A stretch of DNA of 64,000 nucleotides, from positions 546,088 through 610,087 of the forward strand of contig NZ_JAIVCC010000005.1 in NCBI RefSeq assembly GCF_020866905.1, written 5' to 3'. Under the pieces are notes generated by a model. That model was given only the letters and a program-made list of their open reading frames with translations, did no database searches and was not told the origin of the DNA. Below, one piece after another: positions 34,517 through 42,744 of this stretch. The DNA is from Salinimicrobium sediminilitoris (GTDB lineage: Bacteria; Bacteroidota; Bacteroidia; Flavobacteriales; Flavobacteriaceae). Numbering within the stretch: position 1 is the first letter of the stretch; every line of letters starts with the position of its first letter. The position numbers were made by a program, and so were the translations under genes.

Positions 34517-35470
34517 ATGGCTTCAAAGATATTGATAATTGGTGCATGCGGACAAATAGGAACCGAACTTACTATGGCCCTTCGGGCAAAACGTGGGAAT
34601 GAGAACGTCATCGCCTGCGACATTCGTGAGGGAAACAAAGAACTGATGGCTTCCGGCCCTTTTGAGATTGCCGATGCTACCAATTACCACCAGATCGAGG
34701 ACCTGGTAATACAGTATGAAATCGATGAGGTCTATCTTATGGCAGCTATGCTTAGTGCAACAGCCGAGAAGTTTCCAATGAAGGGCTGGGCTTTAAACAT
34801 GGATTCCCTGTTCCACGTTCTTAACCTTGCAAAAGAGGGAAAAGTGAACAAAGTTTTCTGGCCCTCCAGTATTGCCGTTTTTGGACCCACCACTCCTAAA
34901 CATGACACGCCGCAAACTACTATTATGGAGCCTTCAACAGTGTACGGTATAAGCAAGCAGGCAGGAGAACGCTGGTGTGAATATTACCATAAAAAATATG
35001 GTGTGGATGTGCGCAGTATTCGATATCCGGGACTAATAAGTTATAAGACACTGCCGGGTGGTGGTACAACAGATTATGCAGTGGAGATCTATCATGAAGC
35101 TTTGAAAAATGGCAAATACACTTCATTTCTAAAGGAGGATACCGAACTACCTATGATGTTCATGGATGATGCCATAAGAGCTACGATATCCCTTATGGAT
35201 GCTCCTTCAGACAAAGTGAAGATTCGTTCTTCGTATAATCTTTCCGCCTTAAATTTTACTCCAAAAACGCTTGCAGAGGCTATTCAAAAGCACATACCAG
35301 AATTTGAGATCTCTTATGATCCGGATTTCCGGCAGGCTATAGCCGATTCCTGGCCATCAAGCATAGATGACTCCAGGGCCCGGGAAGACTGGGGCTGGAA
35401 ACATGAATTTGACCTGGAGAAAATGACTTCAGGAATGCTGGAGGGTATCAAGGAAGTACATCATGTATAA
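34517..35470 (+). CDS. tdh: NAD-dependent L-threonine 3-dehydrogenase (short-chain type)
   Basis: A 317-residue enzyme of the extended SDR/epimerase family. The Rossmann motif GACGQIG is at residues 9-15, Ser118 in WPSSIAVFG, and the catalytic pair Tyr143 and Lys147 is in STVYGISK. The segment RYPGLISYKTLPGGGTTDYA is typical of short-chain threonine dehydrogenases (as in mammals and some bacteria) rather than sugar epimerases. It would oxidise L-threonine to 2-amino-3-ketobutyrate with NAD. Single gene followed by a strong terminator. Confidence 0.87.
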   Translation: MASKILIIGACGQIGTELTMALRAKRGNENVIACDIREGNKELMASGPFEIADATNYHQIEDLVIQYEIDEVYLMAAMLSATAEKFPMKGWALNMDSLFHVLNLAKEGKVNKVFWPSSIAVFGPTTPKHDTPQTTIMEPSTVYGISKQAGERWCEYYHKKYGVDVRSIRYPGLISYKTLPGGGTTDYAVEIYHEALKNGKYTSFLKEDTELPMMFMDDAIRATISLMDAPSDKVKIRSSYNLSALNFTPKTLAEAIQKHIPEFEISYDPDFRQAIADSWPSSIDDSRAREDWGWKHEFDLEKMTSGMLEGIKEVHHV

Positions 35471-35471
35471 A

Positions 35472-35510
35472 ACAAAAAAAGTCCTGCACACCGTGCAGGA
35501 CTTTTTGATT
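35472..35510. terminator. Bidirectional intrinsic terminator
   Basis: AGTCCTGCAC-ACC-GTGCAGGACT (35480-35502) is flanked by an A-run on the left and a T-run on the right. It serves both the threonine dehydrogenase (+) and the convergent cold-shock gene (-). Confidence 0.88.
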
Positions 35511-35528
35511 GAGTAAAAACTAATATGA

Positions 35529-35723
35529 TTAGTTGATCACGCGCACTCTTGTTGCGGTCAATCCTTTTCTTCCTTCTTCTTCCTCGTACTCAACTTTGTC
35601 TCCTTCATTAAGAGTTTCTCCATTAAGTCCGGTAACGTGAACAAAGATGTCTCTTCCTGTGTCGTCGTTCGTGATGAATCCGTAACCTTTTGATTCATTG
35701 AAAAATTTAACTGTACCTTCCAT
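35529..35723 (-). CDS. Cold-shock domain protein
   Basis: A 64-residue single cold-shock domain with both RNA-binding motifs, KGYGFITND (RNP1) and DIFVHV (RNP2). It binds single-stranded RNA/DNA as an RNA chaperone. Length is typical (60-70 residues). A TATGTTTG promoter element lies at 35753-35760 on the reverse strand, about 30 bases upstream of the start; the A-rich leader in between may serve as the initiation region. Confidence 0.95.
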   Translation of the reverse strand: MEGTVKFFNESKGYGFITNDDTGRDIFVHVTGLNGETLNEGDKVEYEEEEGRKGLTATRVRVIN

Positions 35724-35752
35724 TTTAAAAAAAAATAATAATTAATAAAGTA

Positions 35753-35760
35753 CAAACATA
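35753..35760 (-). promoter_or_regulatory. Bacteroidota -7 promoter element of the cold-shock gene
   Basis: On the reverse strand TATGTTTG matches TAnnTTTG and is placed about 30 bases before the cold-shock start codon. The corresponding TTG is not at ideal spacing. Confidence 0.45.
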
Positions 35761-35826
35761 ATCTAATAATTGAAACAGGGGGTAATCAAATTGTTATTTA
35801 TTTCTAAAAATTTTAAAATGTGGCAG

Positions 35827-36078
35827 TTACCTCTCTTTTCTGTCTTTCATTTTTTTTAAGTTTTCATCGGAAAGAGTGTAGTCTTTCAATTTTTTTCCCC
35901 TCCAGCGAAGTACCAAAAACATAGGCAAAAGGATAAATACACTGGCAAGTACTGTGAGGCCAATGATTCTGTTTCCTAAAGCCTGGTCATTCTCCACTTG
36001 CATTACATAAAATCCCACAAGGAAGGATATTCCAATTAAAACGGCTACAATCTGGGTAAGTATTCCTAAAGTTCTCAT
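35827..36078 (-). CDS. Small two-helix membrane protein, coupled to the ClC channel
   Basis: An 83-residue protein with two hydrophobic helices (QIVAVLIGISFLVGFYVM and IIGLTVLASVFILLPMFLVL) and a basic C-terminal tail (RWRGKKLKDY, KKMKDRKER). Its ATG overlaps the stop of the channel gene by four bases (ATGA), so it is translated from the same message. Family not recognised; a role beside the channel is inferred from context. Confidence 0.75.
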   Translation of the reverse strand: MRTLGILTQIVAVLIGISFLVGFYVMQVENDQALGNRIIGLTVLASVFILLPMFLVLRWRGKKLKDYTLSDENLKKMKDRKER

Positions 36079-37868
36079 ACAGTTACTTCTATTAATTTCT
36101 TCCTGTAAGCAGTAAGAAGTTTTGATTTGGACACAAATCCAAGATACTTATTCTTTCTAACTACAGGAAGGTTCCAGGCATCACTTTCCTGAAATTTTTT
36201 CATTATTGTTTTCGGGCTGTCTTTTTCCTCATCAATGGTATCGGGAGCTGTTTGCATGAGCTCCTCTATTTTTACGCTGTCGTAAAGTTTTTTATCAAAC
36301 ATGATCGGCCTTATGTCGTCCAGAAGAAGAATTCCCATAAAGTTATTATCACCATCTACTACAGGAAATATATTTCGGGAGGATTTTACAACTCCTTCCT
36401 TTATAATTTCTCCAAGGGTCATTCCAATTTTTAAAGGAACAAAATTTTTCTCAATGACCTGATGAATATTCATAAGCGTAAGAACGGCCTGATCCTTATT
36501 ATGAGTGATCAATTCGCCACGTAAAGCCAACTCCATGGTGTATACCGAATGTGGGAGGAATCTGGTAGTGATTAAGAATGAAATGGCTGCAGTGATCATA
36601 AGTGGTACAAAGAGTTCGTATCCATGAGTAAGTTCTGCAATAAGAAAGATCGCCGTTAGAGGGGCCTGTAATACCCCGGCCATTAAACCTGCCATTCCCA
36701 CCAGTGTAAAATTACTAACCGAGAGGGGGGTCTTCAGGAAATTCAAGTGGTTTAAAAACAAGGCAAAACCGTGTCCCATTGTGCTTCCCATGAACAGCAC
36801 GGGAGCAAATATTCCTCCGATTCCGCCGGCATTAAACGTCAGGGAGGTGGCGACAATCTTAAAGATGACAAGTCCCGCCAAAAGAACAATTATCACCCAA
36901 AAATTATCAAGATATTCGTTGAATAAGCTGCTTCCCAAAGCCTCAAGATAATCCTCCTGGAGCAAATTGTTTATTACGTTATAGCCTTCTCCATAGAGAG
37001 GAGGAATAAAAAAAAGGAGAACTCCCAGTGCCGATCCTCCAATAAGTAAGCGGTGAAATGAAGAATCTATTCTTTTGAATAACTTGTTGATCCAGAAATA
37101 GGTTTTGGTGAAGTAAATAGAACAAAGCCCTGCTAAAACACCTAAAAGAATATAATAAGGAACATCGGCAATCTCGAAACTGTCTTTAAGACTGAAAGGC
37201 AGAATAATATCTGAACCAAAGAAAAAATAGGAGGTAAGGATAGCCGAAACCGACGCCAACAGCAAGGGTAACAACGAGGCCAGGGTGAGGTCAAGACTGA
37301 AAACTTCAATTGCAAAAATAATAGCTGCAATAGGAGCTTTAAAAATACTTGACATGGCTCCGGCCGCCGCACAACCTATTAATAAGGTTCGCGTGGCCTG
37401 ATTCATATTGAAAACCCGCGAAATATTAGATCCCAGGGAGGCGCCTGTTGCCACGGTAGGTCCTTCCAGTCCCACAGATCCACCAAAACCTACCGTTATA
37501 GGTGCGGTGATCAATGAAGCGTACATTTGTACAGGCCTCATTAGACCCTTTTTTTTGGAGATTGCATAAAGGGTGGATGGTATACCGTGTCCAATGGGAT
37601 GTCTAATCCCATATCTCACAATAAGAATTGTAATGGCAAGGCCTACAATTGGGAATATGAAGTAGAAGGCATGGTGATAATTTACAATTAATTCCCCCTC
37701 AAGCAAACGCTGTATAAAATGTGTTAAGTTCTTAATTAACACAGCCGCAAGACCCGAGGTAAAACCTATGAGCGCCGCCAGTATCATCACAAACTGCTGC
37801 AAAGAAAGATTTTTGGTTCTCCAGATCAAAAATCTTTTGAATAAGGGATTCCTGCTTTTTGCGTTCAT
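36075..37868 (-). CDS. ClC-family chloride channel/antiporter with CBS domains
   Basis: From the ATG at 37868, 597 residues. An upstream GTG at 37889 would add seven residues. The ClC core (about 15-440) contains the ion-path motifs GSVGLEGPTVATGASLGS (with the gating Glu of the GxEGP class) and GGIGGIFAPVLFMGS. Two CBS domains follow (about 460-590; VVKSSRNIFPVVDGDNNFMG and AWNLPVVRKNKYLGFVSKS), which usually sense adenosine nucleotides. The gating Glu suggests a chloride/proton antiporter, but this cannot be settled by sequence. The following small membrane gene is coupled. Confidence 0.93.
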   Translation of the reverse strand: MNAKSRNPLFKRFLIWRTKNLSLQQFVMILAALIGFTSGLAAVLIKNLTHFIQRLLEGELIVNYHHAFYFIFPIVGLAITILIVRYGIRHPIGHGIPSTLYAISKKKGLMRPVQMYASLITAPITVGFGGSVGLEGPTVATGASLGSNISRVFNMNQATRTLLIGCAAAGAMSSIFKAPIAAIIFAIEVFSLDLTLASLLPLLLASVSAILTSYFFFGSDIILPFSLKDSFEIADVPYYILLGVLAGLCSIYFTKTYFWINKLFKRIDSSFHRLLIGGSALGVLLFFIPPLYGEGYNVINNLLQEDYLEALGSSLFNEYLDNFWVIIVLLAGLVIFKIVATSLTFNAGGIGGIFAPVLFMGSTMGHGFALFLNHLNFLKTPLSVSNFTLVGMAGLMAGVLQAPLTAIFLIAELTHGYELFVPLMITAAISFLITTRFLPHSVYTMELALRGELITHNKDQAVLTLMNIHQVIEKNFVPLKIGMTLGEIIKEGVVKSSRNIFPVVDGDNNFMGILLLDDIRPIMFDKKLYDSVKIEELMQTAPDTIDEEKDSPKTIMKKFQESDAWNLPVVRKNKYLGFVSKSKLLTAYRKKLIEVTV

Positions 37869-37926
37869 ATTAAAAATGCCGAAAATCACCTGTTAGTACA
37901 GAAAGTATTTTCAGGTATATTAAAGG

Positions 37927-39675
37927 TTAATTTGTAACCTTCAAATTTAACTCTTTAAGCTGTTCCTCATTAATTCGTGCGGGAGCATCGATCATTACAT
38001 CTCTTCCGGAGTTATTTTTTGGGAATGCGATGTAGTCTCTAATGGTTTCCTGACCGCCGAGGATAGCTACAAGCCTGTCAAATCCAAAAGCTATTCCTCC
38101 ATGCGGAGGGGCTCCATATTGAAAAGCATCCATTAAGAACCCGAACTGGGCCTTAGCTTCTTCGGGAGTGAATCCCAAATGGTCGAACATCATTGCCTGC
38201 GTATTCTTGTCGTGGATCCTTATTGATCCTCCTCCAATTTCGTTTCCATTCAACACCAGGTCATAAGCGTTGGCGCGAACATTACCCGGGTCTGTGTCCA
38301 AAAGTTTAATATCTTCTGGCTTTGGAGAGGTGAAGGGGTGGTGCATTGCATGATAGCGGCCGGTCTCTTCATCCCACTCTAAAAGGGGAAAATCTACTAC
38401 CCATAGTGGCGCGAATTCATCAGCTTTTCGAAGCCCCAGTTCATTACCAAGGTGCATGCGCAAAGCACTTAACTGAGTTCTGGATTTATTGGCATCACCT
38501 GCCATTACCAGGATAAGGTCTCCAGCTTTGGCGCCTGTTCTTTCAGCCCAGGATTTAAGATCTTCTTCAGAATAGAATTTATCTACCGAAGATTTCAGGG
38601 TTCCGTCCTCATTGTACTTTGCCCAAACTAGTCCGTTAGCACCAATTTGAGGGCGTTTTACCCAGTCAATAAGTTTATCTATTTCTTTTCTTGTAAAAGA
38701 TGCAGCCCCGGGAACAGCAATTCCCACTACCAGTTCCTGCTGATCGAATACATTGAAACCTTTATTTTTGGCCAAATCATTCAATTCCCCGAACTCTATT
38801 CCAAAGCGGATGTCCGGCTTATCATTTCCGTATTTCTTCATGGCCTCATCATAGGTCATACGAGGAAATTCGGTTACATCTACGCCTTTTATGGCCTTGA
38901 TGAGGTGGCGGGTGAAATCTTCAAAAGTATTGAGGATATCTTCCTGTTCCACAAATGCCATTTCACAGTCGATCTGGGTGAATTCCGGCTGCCGGTCGGC
39001 GCGCAGGTCTTCATCCCTAAAACATTTTACGATCTGGAAATACTTATCCATTCCGCCAACCATAAGCAGCTGCTTAAAGGTTTGGGGGGATTGAGGTAAG
39101 GCATAAAATTGGCCTTCGTTCATTCGGCTGGGTACCACGAAATCACGTGCACCTTCGGGTGTGGATTTGATCAGGACAGGTGTTTCCACCTCTATAAATC
39201 CCTTTTCTGAAAGGAATTTGCGTACCTCCATAGCCACTTTACTTCGGAAGATCAATTTGTTCTTCACAGGATTGCGGCGAATATCAAGGTAACGGTATTT
39301 CATGCGCAGGTCTTCGCCACCATCGGTTTCATCTTCTATTGTAAAAGGTGGAAGTTGTGCTGAGTTAAGAATCTTTAATTCTGAAACCAGGATCTCCACA
39401 TCCCCGGTAGGCATGTTGGGATTTTTTGAAACCCGCTCGATCACTTCTCCCGAAACCTGAATAACAAATTCCCGGCCCAGCTGGGAAGCCATTTTGATCA
39501 TTTCGTTGGAAGTACGCTCTTCGTCAAAGATAAGCTGCGTAAGTCCATAGCGGTCGCGAAGATCAACCCATACCATGAAGCCTTTATCCCTTATCTTTTG
39601 CACCCATCCGGAAAGTGTTACTTCTTTTCCTTTGTCTTCTAATCTTAATTCCCCGCAGGTATGGCTTCTGTACAT
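37927..39675 (-). CDS. aspS: Aspartyl-tRNA synthetase
   Basis: A 582-residue class II synthetase. An N-terminal OB-fold anticodon-binding domain (about 1-110; [20 protein letters not shown]) leads into the catalytic core with motif 2 ([18 protein letters not shown]) and motif 3 ([15 protein letters not shown]). The bacterial GAD insert lies between (about 290-420). Length matches bacterial AspRS. It acylates tRNA-Asp, and if glutamine-type AdT is present may also make Asp-tRNA-Asn. The reverse strand upstream reads TATTTTTG, a likely -7 element. It precedes the repeat-rich gap. Confidence 0.96.
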   Translation of the reverse strand: MYRSHTCGELRLEDKGKEVTLSGWVQKIRDKGFMVWVDLRDRYGLTQLIFDEERTSNEMIKMASQLGREFVIQVSGEVIERVSKNPNMPTGDVEILVSELKILNSAQLPPFTIEDETDGGEDLRMKYRYLDIRRNPVKNKLIFRSKVAMEVRKFLSEKGFIEVETPVLIKSTPEGARDFVVPSRMNEGQFYALPQSPQTFKQLLMVGGMDKYFQIVKCFRDEDLRADRQPEFTQIDCEMAFVEQEDILNTFEDFTRHLIKAIKGVDVTEFPRMTYDEAMKKYGNDKPDIRFGIEFGELNDLAKNKGFNVFDQQELVVGIAVPGAASFTRKEIDKLIDWVKRPQIGANGLVWAKYNEDGTLKSSVDKFYSEEDLKSWAERTGAKAGDLILVMAGDANKSRTQLSALRMHLGNELGLRKADEFAPLWVVDFPLLEWDEETGRYHAMHHPFTSPKPEDIKLLDTDPGNVRANAYDLVLNGNEIGGGSIRIHDKNTQAMMFDHLGFTPEEAKAQFGFLMDAFQYGAPPHGGIAFGFDRLVAILGGQETIRDYIAFPKNNSGRDVMIDAPARINEEQLKELNLKVTN

Positions 39676-39780
39676 AAATTGATCTTTTTTGAAGGGGCAA
39701 AAATAAGAAGAACTGACGGGATAGAAGAGAGATTGAAAAAAGTTAATCTATAAAAATGAATTTCATTTGAGAACAGATGT

Positions 39781-39797
39781 CAAAAATGACATTTTTG
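39781..39797 (+). repeat. CAAAAATG palindromic element, copy 5
   Basis: CAAAAATG-A-CATTTTTG followed by GGAGGTATT, in the gap upstream of aspS. Confidence 0.7.
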
Positions 39798-39902
39798 GGA
39801 GGTATTTGACAAAACATTTTTGCCACGAATACACGAATGATTTTGTTTCGTCAATATTGTAAATCCTTTGCCACTGATGCACGGATAATCTTTTTGAAGT
39901 AG

Positions 39903-39982
39903 AGACCTGCCAAAGTTTTATTTCAAGAAAATTGGATCTATAATCATTACCTGATCTTTTGATATGAAAACTTTGGCAGCTC
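39903..39982. repeat. Inverted-repeat element, copy A
   Basis: AGACCTGCCAAAGTTT (39903-39918) pairs with AAACTTTGGCAGcTC (39968-39982), one mismatch. About 50 bases lie between. The other copy is at 40425-40506. This looks like a small non-autonomous element or structured repeat. Confidence 0.65.
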
Positions 39983-40040
39983 AGAATTTTTTCGCAATTG
40001 AAATTTGGAGCTTGAAATTATGAAATTTAATTAGAATCCT

Positions 40041-40386
40041 GTTGGCGCGGATTTGTAATCCGTGCCGTGTAAACATCTACAGCCATCTAAGGGTTGACCT
40101 ATATGTTGTCCTTACGGGACATTTGATCCGCGGGTGATTCTTGTGCTACCTATATGTTGTCCCTTCGGGACAGGTCCAGATTTTATATTCTGTGCTCTTA
40201 ATTATTCGCCTTCGTGAGCTTTTATGCAAGATATTTCCGTTTTCTGCATTTGTTGGCGCGTATTTGTGATCCGTGCCGTGTAAAACATCTACAGCCATCT
40301 AAGGGTTTACCCATATGTTTTCCCTACGGGACATTTGATCCGCGGGTGATTCTTGTGCTACCTATATGTTGTCCCTGCGGGACAGG
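40041..40386. repeat. Duplicated 134-bp repeat, two copies spaced 211 bases
   Basis: Copies at 40041-40174 and 40252-40386 begin GTTGGCGCG and contain ATCCGTGCCGTGTAAA, ACAGCCATCTAAGGGTT, TTGATCCGCGGGTGATTC and CTATATGTTGTCCC-T-CGGGACAGG. They are nearly identical. The pair is bracketed by the inverted-repeat elements at 39903 and 40425. No ORF of value is present. Confidence 0.82.
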
Positions 40387-40424
40387 AGCAGAATTTCAAT
40401 TTGGTACGAATTCTCTGGGAGGGG

Positions 40425-40506
40425 AGACCTGCCAAAGTTCCAAGCGAGGGAGATTCAGGTAGGAATTATATTCTGGTCATCCGATATTGAAAACTTTGGC
40501 AGGTCT
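40425..40506. repeat. Inverted-repeat element, copy B (perfect 15-bp arms)
   Basis: AGACCTGCCAAAGTT (40425-40439) and AACTTTGGCAGGTCT (40492-40506), perfectly complementary around a 52-base interior. Same element type as 39903-39982. Confidence 0.75.
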
Positions 40507-40551
40507 GGTCACTTATTGGAATTTGGGCATTGCAATTGGCTATTTTAATTA

Positions 40552-40585
40552 GAAAAGGCTGCACATTTCTGTACAGCCCTTTTTG
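40552..40585 (-). terminator. Intrinsic terminator of proB
   Basis: On the reverse strand GGCTGTACAGAAATGTGCAGCC is followed by TTTTC. It lies about 25 bases downstream of the proB stop. Confidence 0.75.
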
Positions 40586-40607
40586 TATAAATCTTTCGAA
40601 TTAGGTC

Positions 40608-41429
40608 TTAATGACCAATCTTGGTAAAATGTACCTTGTCGTTTATGGAGTTCAGGATAAAATTATCATCGAGGCCATTAACAATCCAGGTTTCGATCTT
40701 CGCTTTTTGGGTGATCTCGGCAGCTGAAACTTTTGACTCCATTCCGCCGGTTCCATGAGTGGATTTTGTTTCACTCATCACCTCTTTTTTAAGGGCTTCA
40801 AGATCATTCACATTGCGAATGGTTTCGGGGGTTTTGGCTTCTATAGTACCTTTTTTATAAACACCATGAGTGTTGGTGGCGATGATAAAAAGGTCTACAT
40901 TCAGTAAAGCTGCGGTTTGCGCCGCCAGGTTATCATTATCACCAAATTTGATCGCATCTGTAGAAGAAGTATCATTCTCATTAATGATAGGAATGTAATC
41001 ATTCTCTACCAATACGTTCACAGTGTTAATGATATTCTGTCTTGACTCTTCATTGCTGAAGTCGTTTGGAGATAGCAAACATTGCCCAATCAACAACCCA
41101 AGTTCCCGGAAGCTTTCCTGGAATATTCGCATAAGGTGTGGCTGGCCAATAGAGGCAAGGGCCTGCTTTACATCAATATTTTCCCCACTGCGCTCCAGGT
41201 TCACAAACTGCTTTGCCACAGCCACAGCTCCCGAACTAATGATCACAAATTCATAATCATCTTTAAGAGTCGCAATTTGTCGACCTATATCTTCGATCTT
41301 ACCTCTTGAGATATAGTCAGTTTCCTTAGTTAGGGTATTAGAACCTAATTTTAAGAGAATCCTTTTTTTCTTCTTTGGAGTTTCCATTTCTATATTATTC
41401 TGTTCTAAAATTTTATCTAGTTTGTCCAT
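40608..41429 (-). CDS. proB: Glutamate 5-kinase
   Basis: A 273-residue amino-acid kinase. ILLKLGSNTLTKETDYISRG opens the nucleotide site, and GTGGMESKVSAAEITQKAKIETWIVNG is the allosteric/substrate segment near the C-terminus. There is no PUA domain (the classical enzyme is about 370 residues), as in many Bacteroidota. It makes glutamyl-5-phosphate, the first step of proline synthesis. The frame starts at 41429 overlapping proA by 17 bases; an ATG 42 bases inside (METPKKKKRILLK) could be the real start. Confidence 0.92.
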   Translation of the reverse strand: MDKLDKILEQNNIEMETPKKKKRILLKLGSNTLTKETDYISRGKIEDIGRQIATLKDDYEFVIISSGAVAVAKQFVNLERSGENIDVKQALASIGQPHLMRIFQESFRELGLLIGQCLLSPNDFSNEESRQNIINTVNVLVENDYIPIINENDTSSTDAIKFGDNDNLAAQTAALLNVDLFIIATNTHGVYKKGTIEAKTPETIRNVNDLEALKKEVMSETKSTHGTGGMESKVSAAEITQKAKIETWIVNGLDDNFILNSINDKVHFTKIGH

Positions 41430-42609
41430 TTCCGTGTATATACCATTTATTGGTTACTAAATGCTGTAGACCAATGGGTCCACGCTGGTGCAATTTATCT
41501 GTACTAATGGCAAGCTCTCCACCAAGTCCTAATTGCCCGCCATCTGTAAACCGGGTTGAAGCATTGTGATATACAGCTGCATTATCCACATTTTCCATGA
41601 AGTTTTGTGCTGTTTTATCATCACGTGAAATAATTGAAGCCGAATGACCTCCTGAATATTTGTTGATCTTCGCAATTGCTTCGGTTGTAGAATCTACCTC
41701 CCCGATAAGCGCCTTGTAATCCAGAAATTCTTCATACCATTCATCTTCACTTTCGATTGGCCTGCTACCTTCAATGTTCTCAAGGGATTTGTCGGCAATG
41801 ATCTCTACATTATTGTCTGCAAGGGATTTTTGAAGTTGTTTCAAAAATTCTTCTTTGTTCGGAAGTGCCGAATCTATAAGAACCTTGTCTACTGCATTAC
41901 AGGCAGAGATCTTCCCGGTTTTTCCGTTAAGGATCACGTCAAGGGCGATATCTGTATCTGCATTTTTTTCTACGAAGACAAAATTGTTTCCGCGGCCACT
42001 TACGATCACTTGTGCCGAAGAATTTTCTTTAACGAATTTAATCAAGCGCTCCCCGCCTCTTGGAACTACAAGGTCCACTTGTTGATCTGGGTTTGCAAGA
42101 AATTCCTGAGTTTGCTTTCTGTCAAACTGAAGGTATTCAACCCAGTTTGTAGAAATGTTATTGTCCTCAAGGGCTTTATGCCAAAGCTTTACAATCTCCA
42201 GATTTGAATTAAGAGACTCTTTTCCACCTTTTAGAAGGATTTTATTACCCGATTTAAAGGCAATCCCTGCGGCTTCAACGGTTACATCGGGACGGGATTC
42301 ATATATGATCATTACTGTCCCAAAAGATGCAGTTCTATTATAGACCTGCATACCGTTATCGTGCTTAAAGCTGAATCTTTCCACTCCCACAGGATCCTCC
42401 TGGGAAGCTAAATGTTTTAATGAGTGAACCATTCCTTCAATTTTGGAATCATCCACTTTTAGTCGGTCTTCCATGGCCAGATCATCACCCGAATAACTAT
42501 CGAGGTCGATCTTATTTGCTTTTAAAATATTATCTTTTTCCTTTTCCACAAGATTTGCCATTGAGAGCAATACTTTGTTTCGTTCATCAATGGTTAACTG
42601 AGTGTTCAT
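41413..42609 (-). CDS. proA: Glutamate-5-semialdehyde dehydrogenase (gamma-glutamyl phosphate reductase)
   Basis: From the ATG at 42609, 398 residues; the upstream frame to 42669 lacks coding sense. The NADP-binding region has GTVMIIYESRPDVTVEAAGI, the active-site Cys is in ISACNAVDKVLID, and the late TEAIAKINKYSGGHSA is typical. It reduces glutamyl-5-phosphate to the semialdehyde, the second step to proline. Placed first in a two-gene operon with proB; their stop and start overlap. Confidence 0.94.
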   Translation of the reverse strand: MNTQLTIDERNKVLLSMANLVEKEKDNILKANKIDLDSYSGDDLAMEDRLKVDDSKIEGMVHSLKHLASQEDPVGVERFSFKHDNGMQVYNRTASFGTVMIIYESRPDVTVEAAGIAFKSGNKILLKGGKESLNSNLEIVKLWHKALEDNNISTNWVEYLQFDRKQTQEFLANPDQQVDLVVPRGGERLIKFVKENSSAQVIVSGRGNNFVFVEKNADTDIALDVILNGKTGKISACNAVDKVLIDSALPNKEEFLKQLQKSLADNNVEIIADKSLENIEGSRPIESEDEWYEEFLDYKALIGEVDSTTEAIAKINKYSGGHSASIISRDDKTAQNFMENVDNAAVYHNASTRFTDGGQLGLGGELAISTDKLHQRGPIGLQHLVTNKWYIHGNGQTR

Positions 42610-42680
42610 TCGTTGAATTTTAATTAATATTAAACTTTCCTGCCCCGTATAGTCCAAACACTTTGCCATAGTGGGGAATT

Positions 42681-42714
42681 AAAAAGAAAACCTCCGGATA
42701 ATTCCGAAGGTTTC
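42681..42714 (-). terminator. Intrinsic terminator of the RND operon
   Basis: On the reverse strand AAACCTTCGGAATTATCCGGAGGTTT followed by TCTTTTT, 28 bases after the permease stop. Confidence 0.82.
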
Positions 42715-42728
42715 TTAATAACAGGTGT

Positions 42729-42744
42729 TAAAAATGCCATTTTA
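42729..42744 (+). repeat. CAAAAATG-type palindrome overlapping the RND stop codon
   Basis: TAAAAATG-C-CATTTTA: the two outer bases have changed. The stop TAA of the permease (42744-42742, reverse strand) lies within the right arm, so the element ends the gene. Confidence 0.55.
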
